64,000 nt of DNA from Pseudocercospora fijiensis CIRAD86 (GCF_000340215.1 NW_006921532.1:10701764-10765763); one strand, 5' to 3'; counted from the stretch's first letter, positions 39,065-51,100 are shown. Translations and numbers: made by a program. Notes: a model not told the origin generated them from the letters alone.

Positions 39065-40054
39065 CTACTGCAATCTCGGCGGATACAACAACCTCCCCTC
39101 CATCCCCCCATCAACCTGCAAATTCACACCACTCAAATGTCCAGATAGTGTCTGACTCGCCATAACAGCAATCTGATTCGCAACATCCCTCGGTCTCCCA
39201 ACTTTCTGCAACGGAGTCGTAGCCAAAGCCCTCTCAACAAACTTTTCGTCGTTCAAAACCTCCTCAACAAGCGGCGTAGCCACCCATCCAGGATTCACAC
39301 TATTGACCCTGCCTTTGGGCGCAACATGTACGATTTCGTTCTTGAGCGTGGGAGTCAGCCCGTACATGAGTGCAGACTTGGAAGCAGCGTAATCGCCGTG
39401 GGCGGCTTCTCCGAATTTTCCAGCTGTGGAACCCACTGTCACATATCAGTATATCAGTAAAACATCCGAAGGAGGGATATGGGATGTTCACCGAAAATAA
39501 TATTCGCTTTCTCCTTAACCTCCTCACCAGCACCTCTAAGCGCCCTCAAAAACTCCCTACACAACAAAAACGGCCCCGTCAAATCCACATCAATCGTATT
39601 CTTCCATTGCTTAAGATCCATATCCGCGACATGCCTGTTGGAAAAAAAAAATCAGCACACATCCAATCAAAACCACCACCTCACTCATATATCACTTAAC
39701 GCACGCATCCTTCTCCGGCCAAACCCCATGATTCACAACCAAAACACTGACAGCTTGTCCAGAATTCTTCTCAGCAGCTTGGACAAAAAGTTTCTGAACG
39801 GCGTCCTCGTTTCGAACGTCTGCTTGCACTGCAGTAATCTTTCCGGAAAGATGGGCGAGGTCTCCGAGTTTGGAATTGTAGTGTGCTGTCACTCGTGCTC
39901 CGAGTTGGAGGAAGACTTTGGCTGTTTCGAGACCGATGCCGCCTGCCGCTCCACTGATATGGGTTATTAGCTGGTGGTTCTTATGATTGGTATTGGGAGG
40001 CGTGACGTACGTGATTAGGACGTGGACGTCATTGAGACCGAAATCTAGGGACAT
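39065..40054 (-). CDS. Short-chain dehydrogenase/reductase (classical SDR)
   Basis: Exons in transcript order: 40054-40011, 39953-39705, 39634-39492, 39435-39065, giving 268 aa. The NAD(P)-binding motif is TGAAGGIG at residues 15-22, split by intron 1 at Thr15. NHG follows at the expected place. The catalytic set is Ser148 (GSTAG), Tyr161 and Lys165 (YAASK). The NPGWV motif and a C-terminal substrate loop are present, and the protein ends with GGMEGRLLYPPRLQ. Substrate cannot be told; the sequence resembles glucose-1-dehydrogenase and 3-oxoacyl-reductase types. All introns are short (56-70 bp) with good CTGAT- or TTGAT-like branch sites. No biosynthetic neighbours. Confidence 0.9.
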
Positions 40055-40479
40055 GATTGGGACGATGTTGTTGATGGTACTGCGAGTCGATTAGCTGTTA
40101 TGTTGTAATTGATTCTGATTGTGATGATGGATAAATGGCATTGGAGTGTCTCCGCTTCGTTCTTCTCCAAAGGCGGGGCTGTTCCTGGCCGATTCAACTG
40201 TATTGGCCTGTACACAAGAGCTGTGCATGAAAACTCGGATCGTGGAACGTCGCCCTGTGAATATGTTCCTGCTTTGTTGTAGGGCGTGGAAACAGCATTT
40301 AACATGATGGAGATGTGGTTGCCAGTTCCCAGAATTTCATGTATTTGCAATTCTTAGCAGTATCGAGTAATGCCCCAGTCTCATACTCCCTATCCTGAGA
40401 ACTGCGCGTGATTGCGTGCCCTGCGGAATGACAATCGTTGACCTGACTTTTCGTGCTCTCGAGCTGTGTACGTCCATCG
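40055..40479. promoter_or_regulatory. SDR promoter / 3' flank of RGG protein gene
   Basis: 425 bp of unique sequence with no distinct motif. Confidence 0.4.
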
Positions 40480-41655
40480 TTATTGAGCCGAAGATTCCAT
40501 CTGCTCCGCCCAAGACCCCCCAGAAGGCCCACGGGTATCTGGCAATGTCTTCGATTGATCTAGCTTCTCAACCTTCGATGCTGGCAGTGCGGGAAACTCT
40601 TCCGGTCGAGGGGCGTGCTGTTCCTGTAGTCGTCCTCCTCTCCCTCCTCTCCCACTACCTCTCCCTCTTCCACCACCCCTCGGCTCTTGGTAAAGATATT
40701 CCCTCCCATCGTCATAATCCTCACGATCTCCAGCAAAGCCACCCTTCTTATCAAATCTCCCTCCCTTCCCAAAGTCATCCTCGCGCTTTTCCGCGTCCCA
40801 TTCACGACCCTCCATAGCCTTAAGTTTTCGTTGTCGATTCTTCTCCCTTTCACCCATCATCTGCTGTCGATCTCTTCTTTCCTCTTTCTTGCGTTGGTCA
40901 GCAATCTGCTTGGCTTGCTGTTCTCTCTCAGCGAACGACGCAGCATCAGCTTCTGCGCGCGCATGAGCGGCTGTGAGTGAGGCATTCTTTATCTGAATAC
41001 GGGCCATCTTCTCTGCCAGTTCCTCTTCCGTCAGCTTGGGTTTTGGAAGTCCACCGGCTGCTGATCTGTCGCCGCGAACAGCTTGTGGTGTCTCCTTCCG
41101 TGGTCCAGAGGGTGCATTTTCAGGAGGAGCGCTTTGAGGTTGTGCCTGTTGTTGAGGACGCGCATTTCGTGACTTCTGAGGCTGTCTACCTTGACCCGTG
41201 GTCTCGATCCTTTCTGTGGTGTCTCTAGCTTCATTCACGTTCCTGCCTCGGCCACGACCCCTTCCACGACCTCTTGCTGAATCAGGAGCCGTCCGAGGTG
41301 GCTGCGCATGCGTAGGTTGTGTTTGTGGTACTACTACGGGCTGAGCGGCTGGAGTGAAGTCCTCGCTGAAAAGGTCGTCATCGCAACGTATTCGCATAGA
41401 CTCTTCTGCCGGAATGACTTCGCTGAAGAGGTCATCTTCTTGTGGGCCAGTTTGGCTGAAATCTTCGACTGAGAAAGCATCGGGCGGCGCTTCTGTGGTC
41501 TCTGGCTTAAATGCAGAGGCTGCACCAGACAGATCAGATGCTGCGGACTGGGTGGTGTTAGACTGGCGATTGTTAGCAGTATTGCGGACTTGAATTGGAA
41601 GGTCTCGTGCCTGATCAGGCTCTTCAGGCGCCGTGGCCCATATCGAGTTGTTCAT
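40480..41655 (-). CDS. Conserved-looking RGG-box, coiled-coil protein
   Basis: 391-aa single-exon protein, not firmly recognised. Features in order: MNNSIWATAPEEPDQ at the N-terminus; two similar acidic segments (DDLFSEVIPAEESMRIRC and DDLFSEDF); a Pro/Gln-rich part with RGRGRGRGR at about 133-141; a Lys/Glu/Arg-rich helical region at about 215-300 (KMARIQIKNASLTAAHARAEAD and following); and an RGG box (RGGGRGRGSGRGGRGGR). The end is EEFPALPASKVEKLD...GSWAEQM. The EFPALP and WAEQM motifs occur in RNA-binding proteins of the Stm1/La-related or eIF4B-like kind, so an RNP role in the cytoplasm is plausible, but I do not assign a family. Confidence 0.75.
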   Translation of the reverse strand: MNNSIWATAPEEPDQARDLPIQVRNTANNRQSNTTQSAASDLSGAASAFKPETTEAPPDAFSVEDFSQTGPQEDDLFSEVIPAEESMRIRCDDDLFSEDFTPAAQPVVVPQTQPTHAQPPRTAPDSARGRGRGRGRGRNVNEARDTTERIETTGQGRQPQKSRNARPQQQAQPQSAPPENAPSGPRKETPQAVRGDRSAAGGLPKPKLTEEELAEKMARIQIKNASLTAAHARAEADAASFAEREQQAKQIADQRKKEERRDRQQMMGEREKNRQRKLKAMEGREWDAEKREDDFGKGGRFDKKGGFAGDREDYDDGREYLYQEPRGGGRGRGSGRGGRGGRLQEQHAPRPEEFPALPASKVEKLDQSKTLPDTRGPSGGSWAEQMESSAQ

Positions 41656-42113
41656 GCCGATGTATTATACTGTATGATTTTATGCAAGCCGCACTCATCC
41701 AATGCACAGAAGATTACCGTAGGCTCAATAGTGAGGAACTAGAAATGCAAGGAGAGGAGAAGTCCAATTTGAAGAGGCGGGTACGAGCTGGGATATGTAG
41801 TCAATGCTGAAGGACGGTCTGACAGCTGCTATCAGCAGCGTGCTGTACAACAATATCGCTATGGAGTATCCAAGCCGTGTACTCATTTCTCAGTGAACTC
41901 ACAGAGTAGCCGGCTAGCTCTCATGTCAATGGGTTGTAGAGCACACTGAAACGCGAATCGGTCAAACTGTGGCGCAGCTATTGCTGTGGCGTTTGCTCTT
42001 GCTCGCTCTCGCTCTCGATGTTGCGTCACTGGCACGCACCAAGACCATAAGATCTTGTTCGTATGGTGTGTTCGCAACTTCTCCCACCATTCTCCTCCAA
42101 GAAACAATGCGAA
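41656..42113. promoter_or_regulatory. Divergent promoter of RGG and Ser-rich protein genes
   Basis: 458 bp between outward-facing start codons. No clear motif. Confidence 0.4.
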
Positions 42114-42520
42114 ATGTCGAAACAATCTTCCTCCACCTTCTCGACTTCCAGCTACAGCTACTCAAGCTCAAGCAGTAGCAGCACCTCGGAAGGGGTCACT
42201 ACGGGTTCGCGCTCGGCGCAACATGTCTATACCGACTCTGAAGGCAACACAACTGTAAAGACGGCCAATCAAAATCTCGGAGAACCAGTGATCCAAGACA
42301 CTCGTCACTTCGATTCCAGTGGACAAGAGAGAGTCGGTGCTTTGGGAAGTTCTGGTGCAACTACTAGTCGCAGGATCGAAGACGTCAGCGATGAGGATCA
42401 GGCCAGGAGAGATCGAGAGTACGAAGAGCGTATGGAGGATGAGTGAGTGTAGCCTGAGCCGGAATACAATTCTCCATGCTGACTTCGATCAGGTACGCCA
42501 AGCGTGAAGGTGGTGCGTGA
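42114..42520 (+). CDS. Small Ser-rich acidic-tailed protein, 118 aa
   Basis: Exons 42114-42442 and 42493-42520. The donor is GTGAGT, the branch site GCTGAC and the acceptor CAG, and the second exon adds EYAKREGGA and a stop. I prefer the ATG at 42114 (MSKQSSSTFSTSSYS) to an in-frame ATG at 42063. A 20-residue Ser tract is followed by a moderately conserved-looking stretch (HVYTDSEGNTTVKTANQN, LGEPVIQDTRHFDS) and a charged helix RRDREYEERMEDEYAKRE. Function unknown; small proteins of this shape are common in filamentous fungi. Without the splice the frame ends nine residues earlier. Confidence 0.7.
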
Positions 42521-42628
42521 GCAAAGCAGCAGAGGTTGCCAAGTCAGTGCGACCTTTGTAGATCGATGTGTGGTTTCTTTAGTGTGACAAGAGGATGTAA
42601 TGCTGTACAGTAGCGCAGGATTGCAACA

Positions 42629-43680
42629 CTAGCTAGCAACCTCGTTCTTGTCTTCGAAGTCCAACAGATATGGGTCCTTATAGTGCTTGACATAGGCAGG
42701 TCTGCTCAGACTGTTCCCAGCGACTGTGATATCCGTTTTGATGTCGTCAATCAGGCTCTGCATATCCACGTAGTCAAGCTCTGGGCGTATAAACCCAAGT
42801 ATTGAGACGTTCATATGGCTACCATAAAAGTCCTTCTCGAAGTGATGCATGATATGCACTTCGACACTGCGCACAGTATTCTTGTAAAATGGATTCCATC
42901 CGATGGACATAACCATGGGGTATACGGCGCCCTTGTCAGCGCCCTTCTGGCTACCCTCATCCTTTCTATTTTGCTCCAATATCACAGCATTCAGCCTCTT
43001 GTACGTCTCTTCGGCCGCAAGATCGTATTTGGTATCGGTGCCGGGCGTGTGCTGAGATGTGACCTGAGAAGGCGAGAGGCCGGCCCAACCAAAGTAAACA
43101 CCAGACTCTACATCTTCGTGTCCACCAACGGAAAGCCCGGAGAGAGGGATATTGGCAGTTGGTATACCGAGCTATTGGGAGCGCAACGTCAGCTTCAACA
43201 TGCAGAATATGTGAAACAAAGGAGCGCGTGCTGCTGCGCGGCGGCAGTGTATTGGTATGACGGCGGCAAAGTGCAGATGACACGCTGACTGCTGCACCGA
43301 ATACTCCCAGGATGACGGCCACACGGTGCTGGAAAAGCACCTGCGCATAGCCTGTGAGACCAACGTGACAAACACGCGCTGGCTTTCAGGTCCCAGCGGT
43401 AGGGTGCGGCATGACAGCGGCTGATAGCTCGAACATCAGCCAAACCTCCTGCGAACACCCTTGCGCTGGTCGACTGGCAGCAGTCGTATAGTGTTGTGAT
43501 GTTGTGGTATGGAAGGATGCGCGGCGAAGCAGCAAGCACGTAACCTCGAAAGCCGGTACTCACATCTTTGCTGCCACGTCCAAATCCTTTGATTACTTTG
43601 CCGTCAAGCTTCAATGGAAATGGAGGTTCTGGTCCACTTGAAGGGCCAGCAACTGTTGGGCGAGGACCGTCTGGACGCAT
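42629..43680 (-). CDS. FMN1: Riboflavin kinase
   Basis: Exons in transcript order: 43680-43564 and 43171-42629, giving 219 aa. The enzyme makes FMN from riboflavin and ATP. The signature [13 protein letters not shown] is joined exactly to [12 protein letters not shown] by removing a 392-bp intron (GTGAGT ... CAATAG). The PTAN motif binds the nucleotide phosphate and Mg. Further family landmarks: [36 protein letters not shown] (landmarks SIGWNPFY and VEVHIMH) and [24 protein letters not shown]. There is no obvious mitochondrial or secretory leader. The intron is four to eight times longer than most in this window and its first 370 nt stay open in frame. Confidence 0.92.
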
Positions 43681-44135
43681 CGCGATTGTTGAGCTCGTAA
43701 GGGTGAGTGGTGTATCGTTCGTTGCATTGTTCAAAAAAAAAAAAGATTCATTACATCTTCGACAGTGGAAGAGAGGTGCACCCGACGGTCCCGACCTCGG
43801 CGCGCGAGCTTCACACTTATTTTATCACTCAGTCGCACGTGATAGACACACATTCGAGACACAAGTCTCTGTATTATTAAAGAGTTCTCTCATGTATTAT
43901 TAAGGAGTTCTCTCGTGACAACGTATTATGTCTCTGGCTGACTCTAATCAAGACGCTCGCCATGCACTACGTATCGTGCAGCATGCAGTCGTCAATGCCG
44001 TTAAACCTTTCTAGACTCCGTAATCCAGGGTTACCGCCTTGTTGCAACCGTTCCAGACGGTAGTCGATATGCATATATAGTGGTCAACGACCCAACACCT
44101 TCGCAATATCAATCGCATGTACCACAAACACGCTC
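43681..44135. other. FMN1 promoter / ERT1 3' flank, with 24-bp direct repeat
   Basis: 455 bp. At about 43870-43916 the segment TGTATTATTAA(A/G)GAGTTCTCTC occurs twice in tandem. Poly-A at about 43734-43744. No gene seen. Confidence 0.5.
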
Positions 44136-46373
44136 TCATATGACAGGGAGGAACTATCATGTGTCAGTCTCGTATAGTTCAGAAAGTGGCCGGGATTAGC
44201 AAACTTACATTCATGACAATCAGCATAGGAATGTCGAAGACATCGCGTTTCACGGTCCAGCACATTTGACATTCGACACGGCCATCGCGCTCTCCAAGCG
44301 CGTGCATGCCGGCCTCGCCTCTGATCAATGGCTCGGTCTTTTGCTCTCCATATTTTCTGGCGCGTTTGCCATCGTCAGCGACATGGTCGTTGGGTCCCCA
44401 GCCAGGGTCTTCCTTGGTGCGATACTTCAGTAGTGAACATGGAGCGTCCATAATCGAGGTCCGAGATGCGCCGAATGCCAGCACCGAAAAATCTTCGTAG
44501 AACTGGACCACGCTGTCCTCGTCCATGACCTCAGCCAAGAACACGGGTTGAGGCCGTCCTGGATCCGCCTCGATGTTCGTTATCCTGGGCGTCACCGCTC
44601 CTCTAGAGCTAGTGCCTGTCTGCGTACCAGGGGAGGATCCGCTAGTGTTGACGTTCAGGTTGGGTTCCTTTCCAAGCAGAACATCTCGTCTCCAACCGGT
44701 GACGAGACAGAACTCCTTGCTCACTGCTGCGATTTCGCCAGTCCTTCGGCATATGACGGTGGGAGTGCCGTAGTGGTTCACGAAAGTTTCGTATTCGCAA
44801 AGTGTTCGCTGGAAGCACTTCTCCATAAATATTAGATCGTCGCGGTTGAGGTGCTGATTGCATGAGATGAAAGAAGGCCGAATCATGCCCAAAGCTTTGG
44901 CAATGCGCAAGACCTTCTTCTGTGGGAATCGCTTCTGTAAGAGAGCCGTGAGTGCGTGAAATCCCTGGGTATATGAATATGGTTCTGTAACAGTTGTGTA
45001 GACCTCCGAAGTATTGCGCCGCCGTTTTCGATCCATTTCAATATGAGGGTCACCAGGAAAAGGCGGTTGCTTCCGCGAAAACTGTTGCGCCTGAGAAAGG
45101 CTCTGGCGTAGCAACTGGTCAGACTGATTGTTTTGATCTGGTTGGGCAAATTGTGTCTCTGGGGACTGGGTTGCGGATTGATAACCCGTGAAATCTTGAT
45201 TTTGTGAATGTGGACTCGCACCTGTGAGCGACGAAGCTTGTTCGCCGATAGCATAAGCCTCTAGGCCATTGTTCTGGTTCCCCCAGATATTGGTCGCACT
45301 GCTTTGCCGCGAGCCTGCGTTTGGAACGTTCTGCCATGACGGAAAGCCTTGACTGTAGCCGCCGCCAAAGCCTGCATAGTGTGAGCCGTCATATGAAACG
45401 CTGCCCTGGTTTGAGTGGCCGCCCATCTGATTCATCGAGTCCATGTCAGGTGTGTTCACGGCGCCCGAAGAAATATGACCCAGCATGCCAAACTCAAGCG
45501 CACCATAGTGGTTGCCAAAGTTGAGGTCTGATATGTTGAAGTTGAATAGAGATGGGTCGTTGGCATCAAAATAGGCAGTGTCAAATGATTGAGCTGTGCC
45601 TATCGATGGAGTCTGGTCAAGATTGCTGTTGAGCTCCTGGTTTGGAGATACCTGCTGGCTCGGCGTTGATTGGTATTGTGTGGGCGTCTCAACGGTCGGG
45701 GCTGAGCTGAAGTCAGGTACCATACTGGTGCTTTCCATCATTGGCGGGCCCATCGAGCCCTGCTGTTGAGCGTGTGTATATTGTGGGAATGCACCAGCCG
45801 CGCTCGGTGGGAAGTATGCTCCAGACTGAGTGGCAGACAATCCATGGGGACTGATGTTGGCTGGTCCAGGTACAGCAGTCAGGCTTTGTGGGCCATTGAT
45901 GGCATAGTTGTTGGCGGCGTAACCAGGAACAAGGGCTTCTGGGGGCGCATCATGAAGGTACTTGGCCTTCTTGCGCACTCCGTCATGGCATTGGTCCTGG
46001 AGGCCTCGCTTGATGCATCTCAGACACGGACGTTCATCACCTAGTAGTTATCAGCTGGATGCCCATATTGATCTACGCCTGGTTGGGGCTCGCTCGCCAA
46101 TGTGGAGGACTTACCGCATGTGAGATGGGCTCGTTGGCAGGCGAAGCAGGCTCGCCTAGCTTTCTTTCGTCGAGGGCGCGAAGGGTCCTTTGCGTTGGTT
46201 TTGGCAGTCTGGCTGGAGTTGGCACTGCCATTACCTGCTTGGGCGTTGGGTGACTTCTCCTCGGTCGAGGCACGCTCTTGCTTAGTCTCTTCTGCCATGA
46301 TGCCGGAGGGGTCTTGCTCGGTGCCAGGTTCTGGAGAAGGCGAGGCATCTTCGGCGTCGGCGTCGGGCGACAT
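44136..46373 (-). CDS. ERT1: Transcription activator of gluconeogenesis ERT1/AcuK
   Basis: Exons in transcript order: 46373-46115, 46040-44209, 44153-44136, giving 702 aa. The Zn2Cys6 ligands are C76, C79, C86, C92, C95 and C104 ([32 protein letters not shown]), with intron 1 falling inside the cluster after Cys86. [14 protein letters not shown] follows, the ERT1 signature. A PAS-like region lies at about residues 490-600 ([21 protein letters not shown]). The last exon has only six codons and gives the family-typical end MNFLPVI (MN from exon 2). ERT1/AcuK-AcuM proteins activate gluconeogenic genes on non-fermentable carbon. The protein is rich in Gln/Asn/Ser between the two domains. Confidence 0.93.
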
Positions 46374-48115
46374 ATTAACCCTCCCGCACTTGGACAGCCA
46401 GCACCAGCACGAGGGCCCCTAGGATGATGGCGTGGATACGCAGGTTGCGTTGCGCACAGGCCTCGTGCAAAGCTCGCGACCCACGTTGCTGCTGTGCTGT
46501 GCTGTGCGTATCCGTCCGTTGGTGTTGGCTCGAAAGGGCAGAACCGCCACGCTGGACAACGACGGATCACGCGTGCGCGAAGATTACACTGTCTGTGCTC
46601 GCTGCTTGTACCACGCTGCGCTGCACTGCGCTGCACTGCACTGCTGCAAATAACTTCAGTCTGCGATGGCGAGACAGCTCTTGCGCTGGCCGTCTTGCCA
46701 AACGTCGTGTCGCCCTGCTTCGAGACAGCCGGACTCACGCAGCAGCCTGCGCGCACTCCCAGCACACCCCCAAGACACTCGTTCGTGAGGCGCTCTCACA
46801 GCGCTCGCGAATGGCGGCCGCGCGGTGTCACGTCCGTTGCCAATAAGCAGCAAGCAGCGCACGCATGCGGCGGATCAGTCCGGCACGAGGGAATGGGACG
46901 CTGCTGCTGTGATCAGTCGCAAAGGCGTGTGCGATTGGCAGCGCAGCGCAGCGCAGCGCATCAGGCCCGAGGAAGCGTCTCGGTCTGGCGTCGTGTAACT
47001 TCGCTTCTATTCACGCAGCGCAGCGCAGCGCAGCGCGCAAAGGCACGGCGTGTGCGATTCCCAGCGCGAGGGACCTGACGGCCACGAGGCGATCAAGATC
47101 AGGTGCTGCGTACTGTCCTGCACCGTACGGCGCTGCCCTGCCCTGCCCTGCCCTGCACGGTATTATTGTCTGTGGCCTCAGGGCCTCACTGCTGTAGCAC
47201 GCAGCGAGCTCGTATCTCGCTCTTGTCGCGGACTGAGACAATCGTGTCGGCCCGCCGTGGCCTGCGATGCGATGATGCGCGCGAGAATAATAATCTCTCT
47301 CGGAGGAGCAGTGACCGTGACTCGACTCGACTCGACCCGTCCTGATCGGCAGCAATATACTGCACGGCACGGCACTGCACTGTACCTGATCCCAGCGCAT
47401 GCTCTCCGCGCAGCCTGCGACCGCCGCCGTCTACTGGTGCGAGCTCAGCCAAGGCCCAAAAGGTGGAGTAGTCAGCTTGGTCCGAGTTTCGCTGCAGGTC
47501 AGGTCAATCAAGCCTCAAGGTTCCCTCCCGCCGCCGCTCCACAGTCCACAGTCCACACTCCACACAACGGCATCTGCCATCGCCATCATATCACTCTCCC
47601 TGCGCGAGACTCGTCTCCTTCGAGCCGCCCGCAGACGTAAACTGTCCGCCCCCTTCTCGAGATTCGCAGCCGCCGCTGTCACCGCCTTTCTGGGGCCGAG
47701 CGCAGCGGTATAGTAGAAGCGCCTGCGCGCCGAGGCAAGGGCATCGGCATCGGCGCCGTGTGATCGTGAGTGGCAGACATCTGGCCATGCTCCTGTGTTG
47801 CTCCGCAGTGTCACGTGGCAGCTCTGACGCAGCGAGTCTGCCGCCAAGGCGCCGACCTGCGAGCACGACAGCATCGATCCCAATCTCCAACCTCTACCCT
47901 GTGTTCTACAATGTCGCCGCAAGATACGAGCCATGTGCTATCTACAGCCACGAGTCTTCTGCCTCTCTCTTCTGTGCTGGGACAACCGTGAATGCACTGC
48001 GGTGGAGCCTCTGGAATGCTGGCACGCTGAGATGCAGTACTACCACTCCTATCCGCTATTTGTAGTATCGACTATCGACCTACCATTGCCAACCATCTAC
48101 GCTTTCCTGATCCGG
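46374..48115. promoter_or_regulatory. 1.7-kb ERT1 upstream region rich in pentanucleotide tracts
   Basis: GC-rich, with no supportable gene; open frames are created by the repeats. Pentamer tracts: GCTGTG at about 46488-46508 (CACAG on the ERT1 strand), CTGCG/CTGCA at about 46613-46645, GCAGC at about 46940-46960 and 47015-47037, CCTGC at about 47131-47155, and CGACT at about 47320-47338. The right end holds the 3' flank of the MFS gene ending at 48116. Confidence 0.55.
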
Positions 48116-51100
48116 CTACCGTGCCAGCGCAAAGCGCGATTCGCCCCTGTACTTCTTCCCACAGTAGAAAAATAGGACGGCTTCAAACGTCAGTATCAAC
48201 GCTTTACCATGGCGCTGGAGAGTCGTCGACACTTACGGAACGGCGTCATCGCCAGGGCCAGGAACCTAGTTCGGCGATTAGCACACGTTCGTTTACCCGT
48301 CCCTCGAACATGCTCACCCAAGGAGCGTCGTCGCCCATTGGTACCCGAGTCCTGTTTGCAAATCAGTTGACCGCTCTTTTGACGAAACGCCTGGAATGGC
48401 AACTTGCCTTCAAACATTTGCACTCCGAATAATGGCCAGCCTATTGCAGCACGTCAGTCAGGCCCAGGCACACCCGTCTAGGCGCAGGATCTTCCGGGGC
48501 TGTGGAGCACGCCCTGGATCTTCTTCAAGCACCGACTGTTAAGTGGCACTCAATAATGAGCCCGAGCGCAGGAACAAGACAGCCTCCAGTCAATCCTGAG
48601 GCCGAACCGACCCAGCCTCCACAGCCCTTGCTCCCACATTAGTGACTTACCTGCGGCAAAACTCGACCTTGCGAATGAGTTGGCCGCCAAAGCAGATGCG
48701 GCGTAAAGAGGATAGCTGGCGTTTGTGAGCCAACAGCACACATAGAATTCGCCTCAGAAGTGGCTTGATGGGTGAACTTACGCCTCAACCAGGAACGTGA
48801 AAATGCCACTAAAGCAGCTACAGTAGTGATCCCCCATCATTAGCAAGCTTCTGGAAGAAGCCCTGCGAGAATCACTCAACCACTTACAAAATGTTGCCTA
48901 GCCCAAAGAAGATGGAAAAGACGATCGGCACTGTGCGTGTTCCTCAGCATATGCAAGAATCTTATCGATCGCGCGAAGGCGAGGACCCACCTATCCAATG
49001 GACGAAGGAAAATGTCCTGCATTGAAATCAGCACGGCCGCGTGGTCATACGAGGCGGAGAAGTGTACTCACGTCCAACCAAAGCCTTTCGAAAGCACGTG
49101 TTAGTCCTGGCATCTGTATGTTGTGACAAATGATGAACACCACGTGAACCTACCGAATAGGCTGACCGGAACAATCATGGCACCTCTGATGTTTGGAAAC
49201 TGCATGTCAGCACATCGAACTCGTGTCCGGTAGTTTCAGTGAGTGAGCACACAGACATACAGAATTGTGGGAGGTAACCGAAACTCGGGCTCGCTGACAC
49301 CGTCGTTGTTCTCCACGAGTCGAATGTAATTTTTCCGCCACAATGGATCGCAGGAGACACCTGCAAGCATCCCGATAAACAGCCCTGTCGTTGTCGTTAG
49401 TGCGTCGCAATAGGTAACTAATTCGGTTCGTTTTCAATACCAAGAAACGTCAATCCCGTCTGCCCTGATGGTGTGTGTATGTGTCAGCTGTCATCGTTCT
49501 CGCAATGAGGGTACGGTAACATCGAAGCACAGTCCATACATTCATCGAAACCATGATTGTTTTGGAACACGACCGCGAATGCCTGCATCATACGTATTAG
49601 CCGCCTGGCTCGTTCTCAATCAAAGCACGATGATGCAAACATACTCCAAAGAACCTGAAACGCGCGATCGCCGAAAAAATTAGCACGTGGTCATCCAAAA
49701 CCCATTCCGCTGGGTGTCTTGAAGAACGAACAGATAGAGGATTCCTGTTTTCCAATTCTGGTACTCAGTCTACGAGCATGTCAACATTCATGCAGGGAAG
49801 TCCAGAACTTACCTAGTAGGATTGCGGATAGAAGACACAGATTTAGACACATCTGTTCGAAGAATAGTAATTGGAATGGACGGATGCAAGACCATAGGAC
49901 GGTTCTAAGAACAGATCTGTTCAGGATTTCGATTGGAGCTTTCCACTGATTGTTGAGGTTTTTTTTTAGTGCTGGTCGTTGAGGAAGACGCATGAGCTGA
50001 CGACTTACGCGCTGGTCTCCCGTTTCTTGACGGAGCTTGATGGCTTTTCGCCGGAGGAGGACTGGAGCATCTGGATGGTGGGAGTCGAGTGTTAGCACAC
50101 CTCGCATTTCGATCTTGAGGGGCTGGACATGGACTTGCACGTCTCTGGAACAAAGACCACGAGTAGAAGCCATTGGACACCGGCCCATATGATTAGAACA
50201 TACTACGCAAGAATCAGCCTACGATGTTACTTGTGGTAATGTACACGGGACGGGAACAGAAATATTCGCTGCTCATCTGGAACTATTCTTGCTGGTTCGC
50301 AGACACAAGCATCGAGAATCGCAATCGAAGCAGAGTGCACATCACTCCCATGCGAGCCATCCGTTTGAGGAAAATAATCGCAATATCGACTTCATCCGTG
50401 TTCCAGCTCTTCGGCCTCCGCATCTCGTCGTGAACGTAGTAACTTTGCTCAAGCAGTATGCCGGACATGACTTTAATGATCACCGACAGTGAATTGCTGC
50501 CCAGGTATGTATTGTTCATGCTACCACTCAAGCAACATTCGTTCCATCGATGCCAGAGGATCGATTCTCGACTCGTCTGGTACATCACTCGCTGGTGGCA
50601 ACAAAACAGAAGAGGAGAGACAACTTACAAATGTCCATCGCCAATCAGCATACTGATTGATAAAGCCTGAACTCCCAGTCAGCAATCGCACAAGCATACA
50701 AACCTTCACCAAACCGAGTCTGTGACAGAAACCAGCATCTTCGCAAAGCCGTGAAGCCAACACTAACCTCCCATCACAGGACCTGCAACAACACCAACAT
50801 CAGCTCATCAAACCACTTCCCAAATTCCCTTCCACACCTCAACCATTCACTCACCCAACTCCGGCCCCACAAACGGACTAGCCGTATAAACCATCATCGG
50901 CGCACTCAACCTCTCCTTGCCAAACAAATCCCCCACCGTTCCCCCGGCGACACTCAAAAACGCCGAACCCGCCAACCCATCCAAAAACCGAACAAAAAGC
51001 ATACACGTAACATTATTCGCCACCGCGCACGGCACCAACCATACCAAGAACATCCCAAAAGCACAGATATACACGATCCTCCTCCCGTAGAATTCCGAGA

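Noticed and set aside
43195..43680. 179-codon minus-strand frame read through from FMN1 exon 1
   Set aside because: The extension past GRGSKD is an intron; splicing restores the riboflavin kinase motif exactly.
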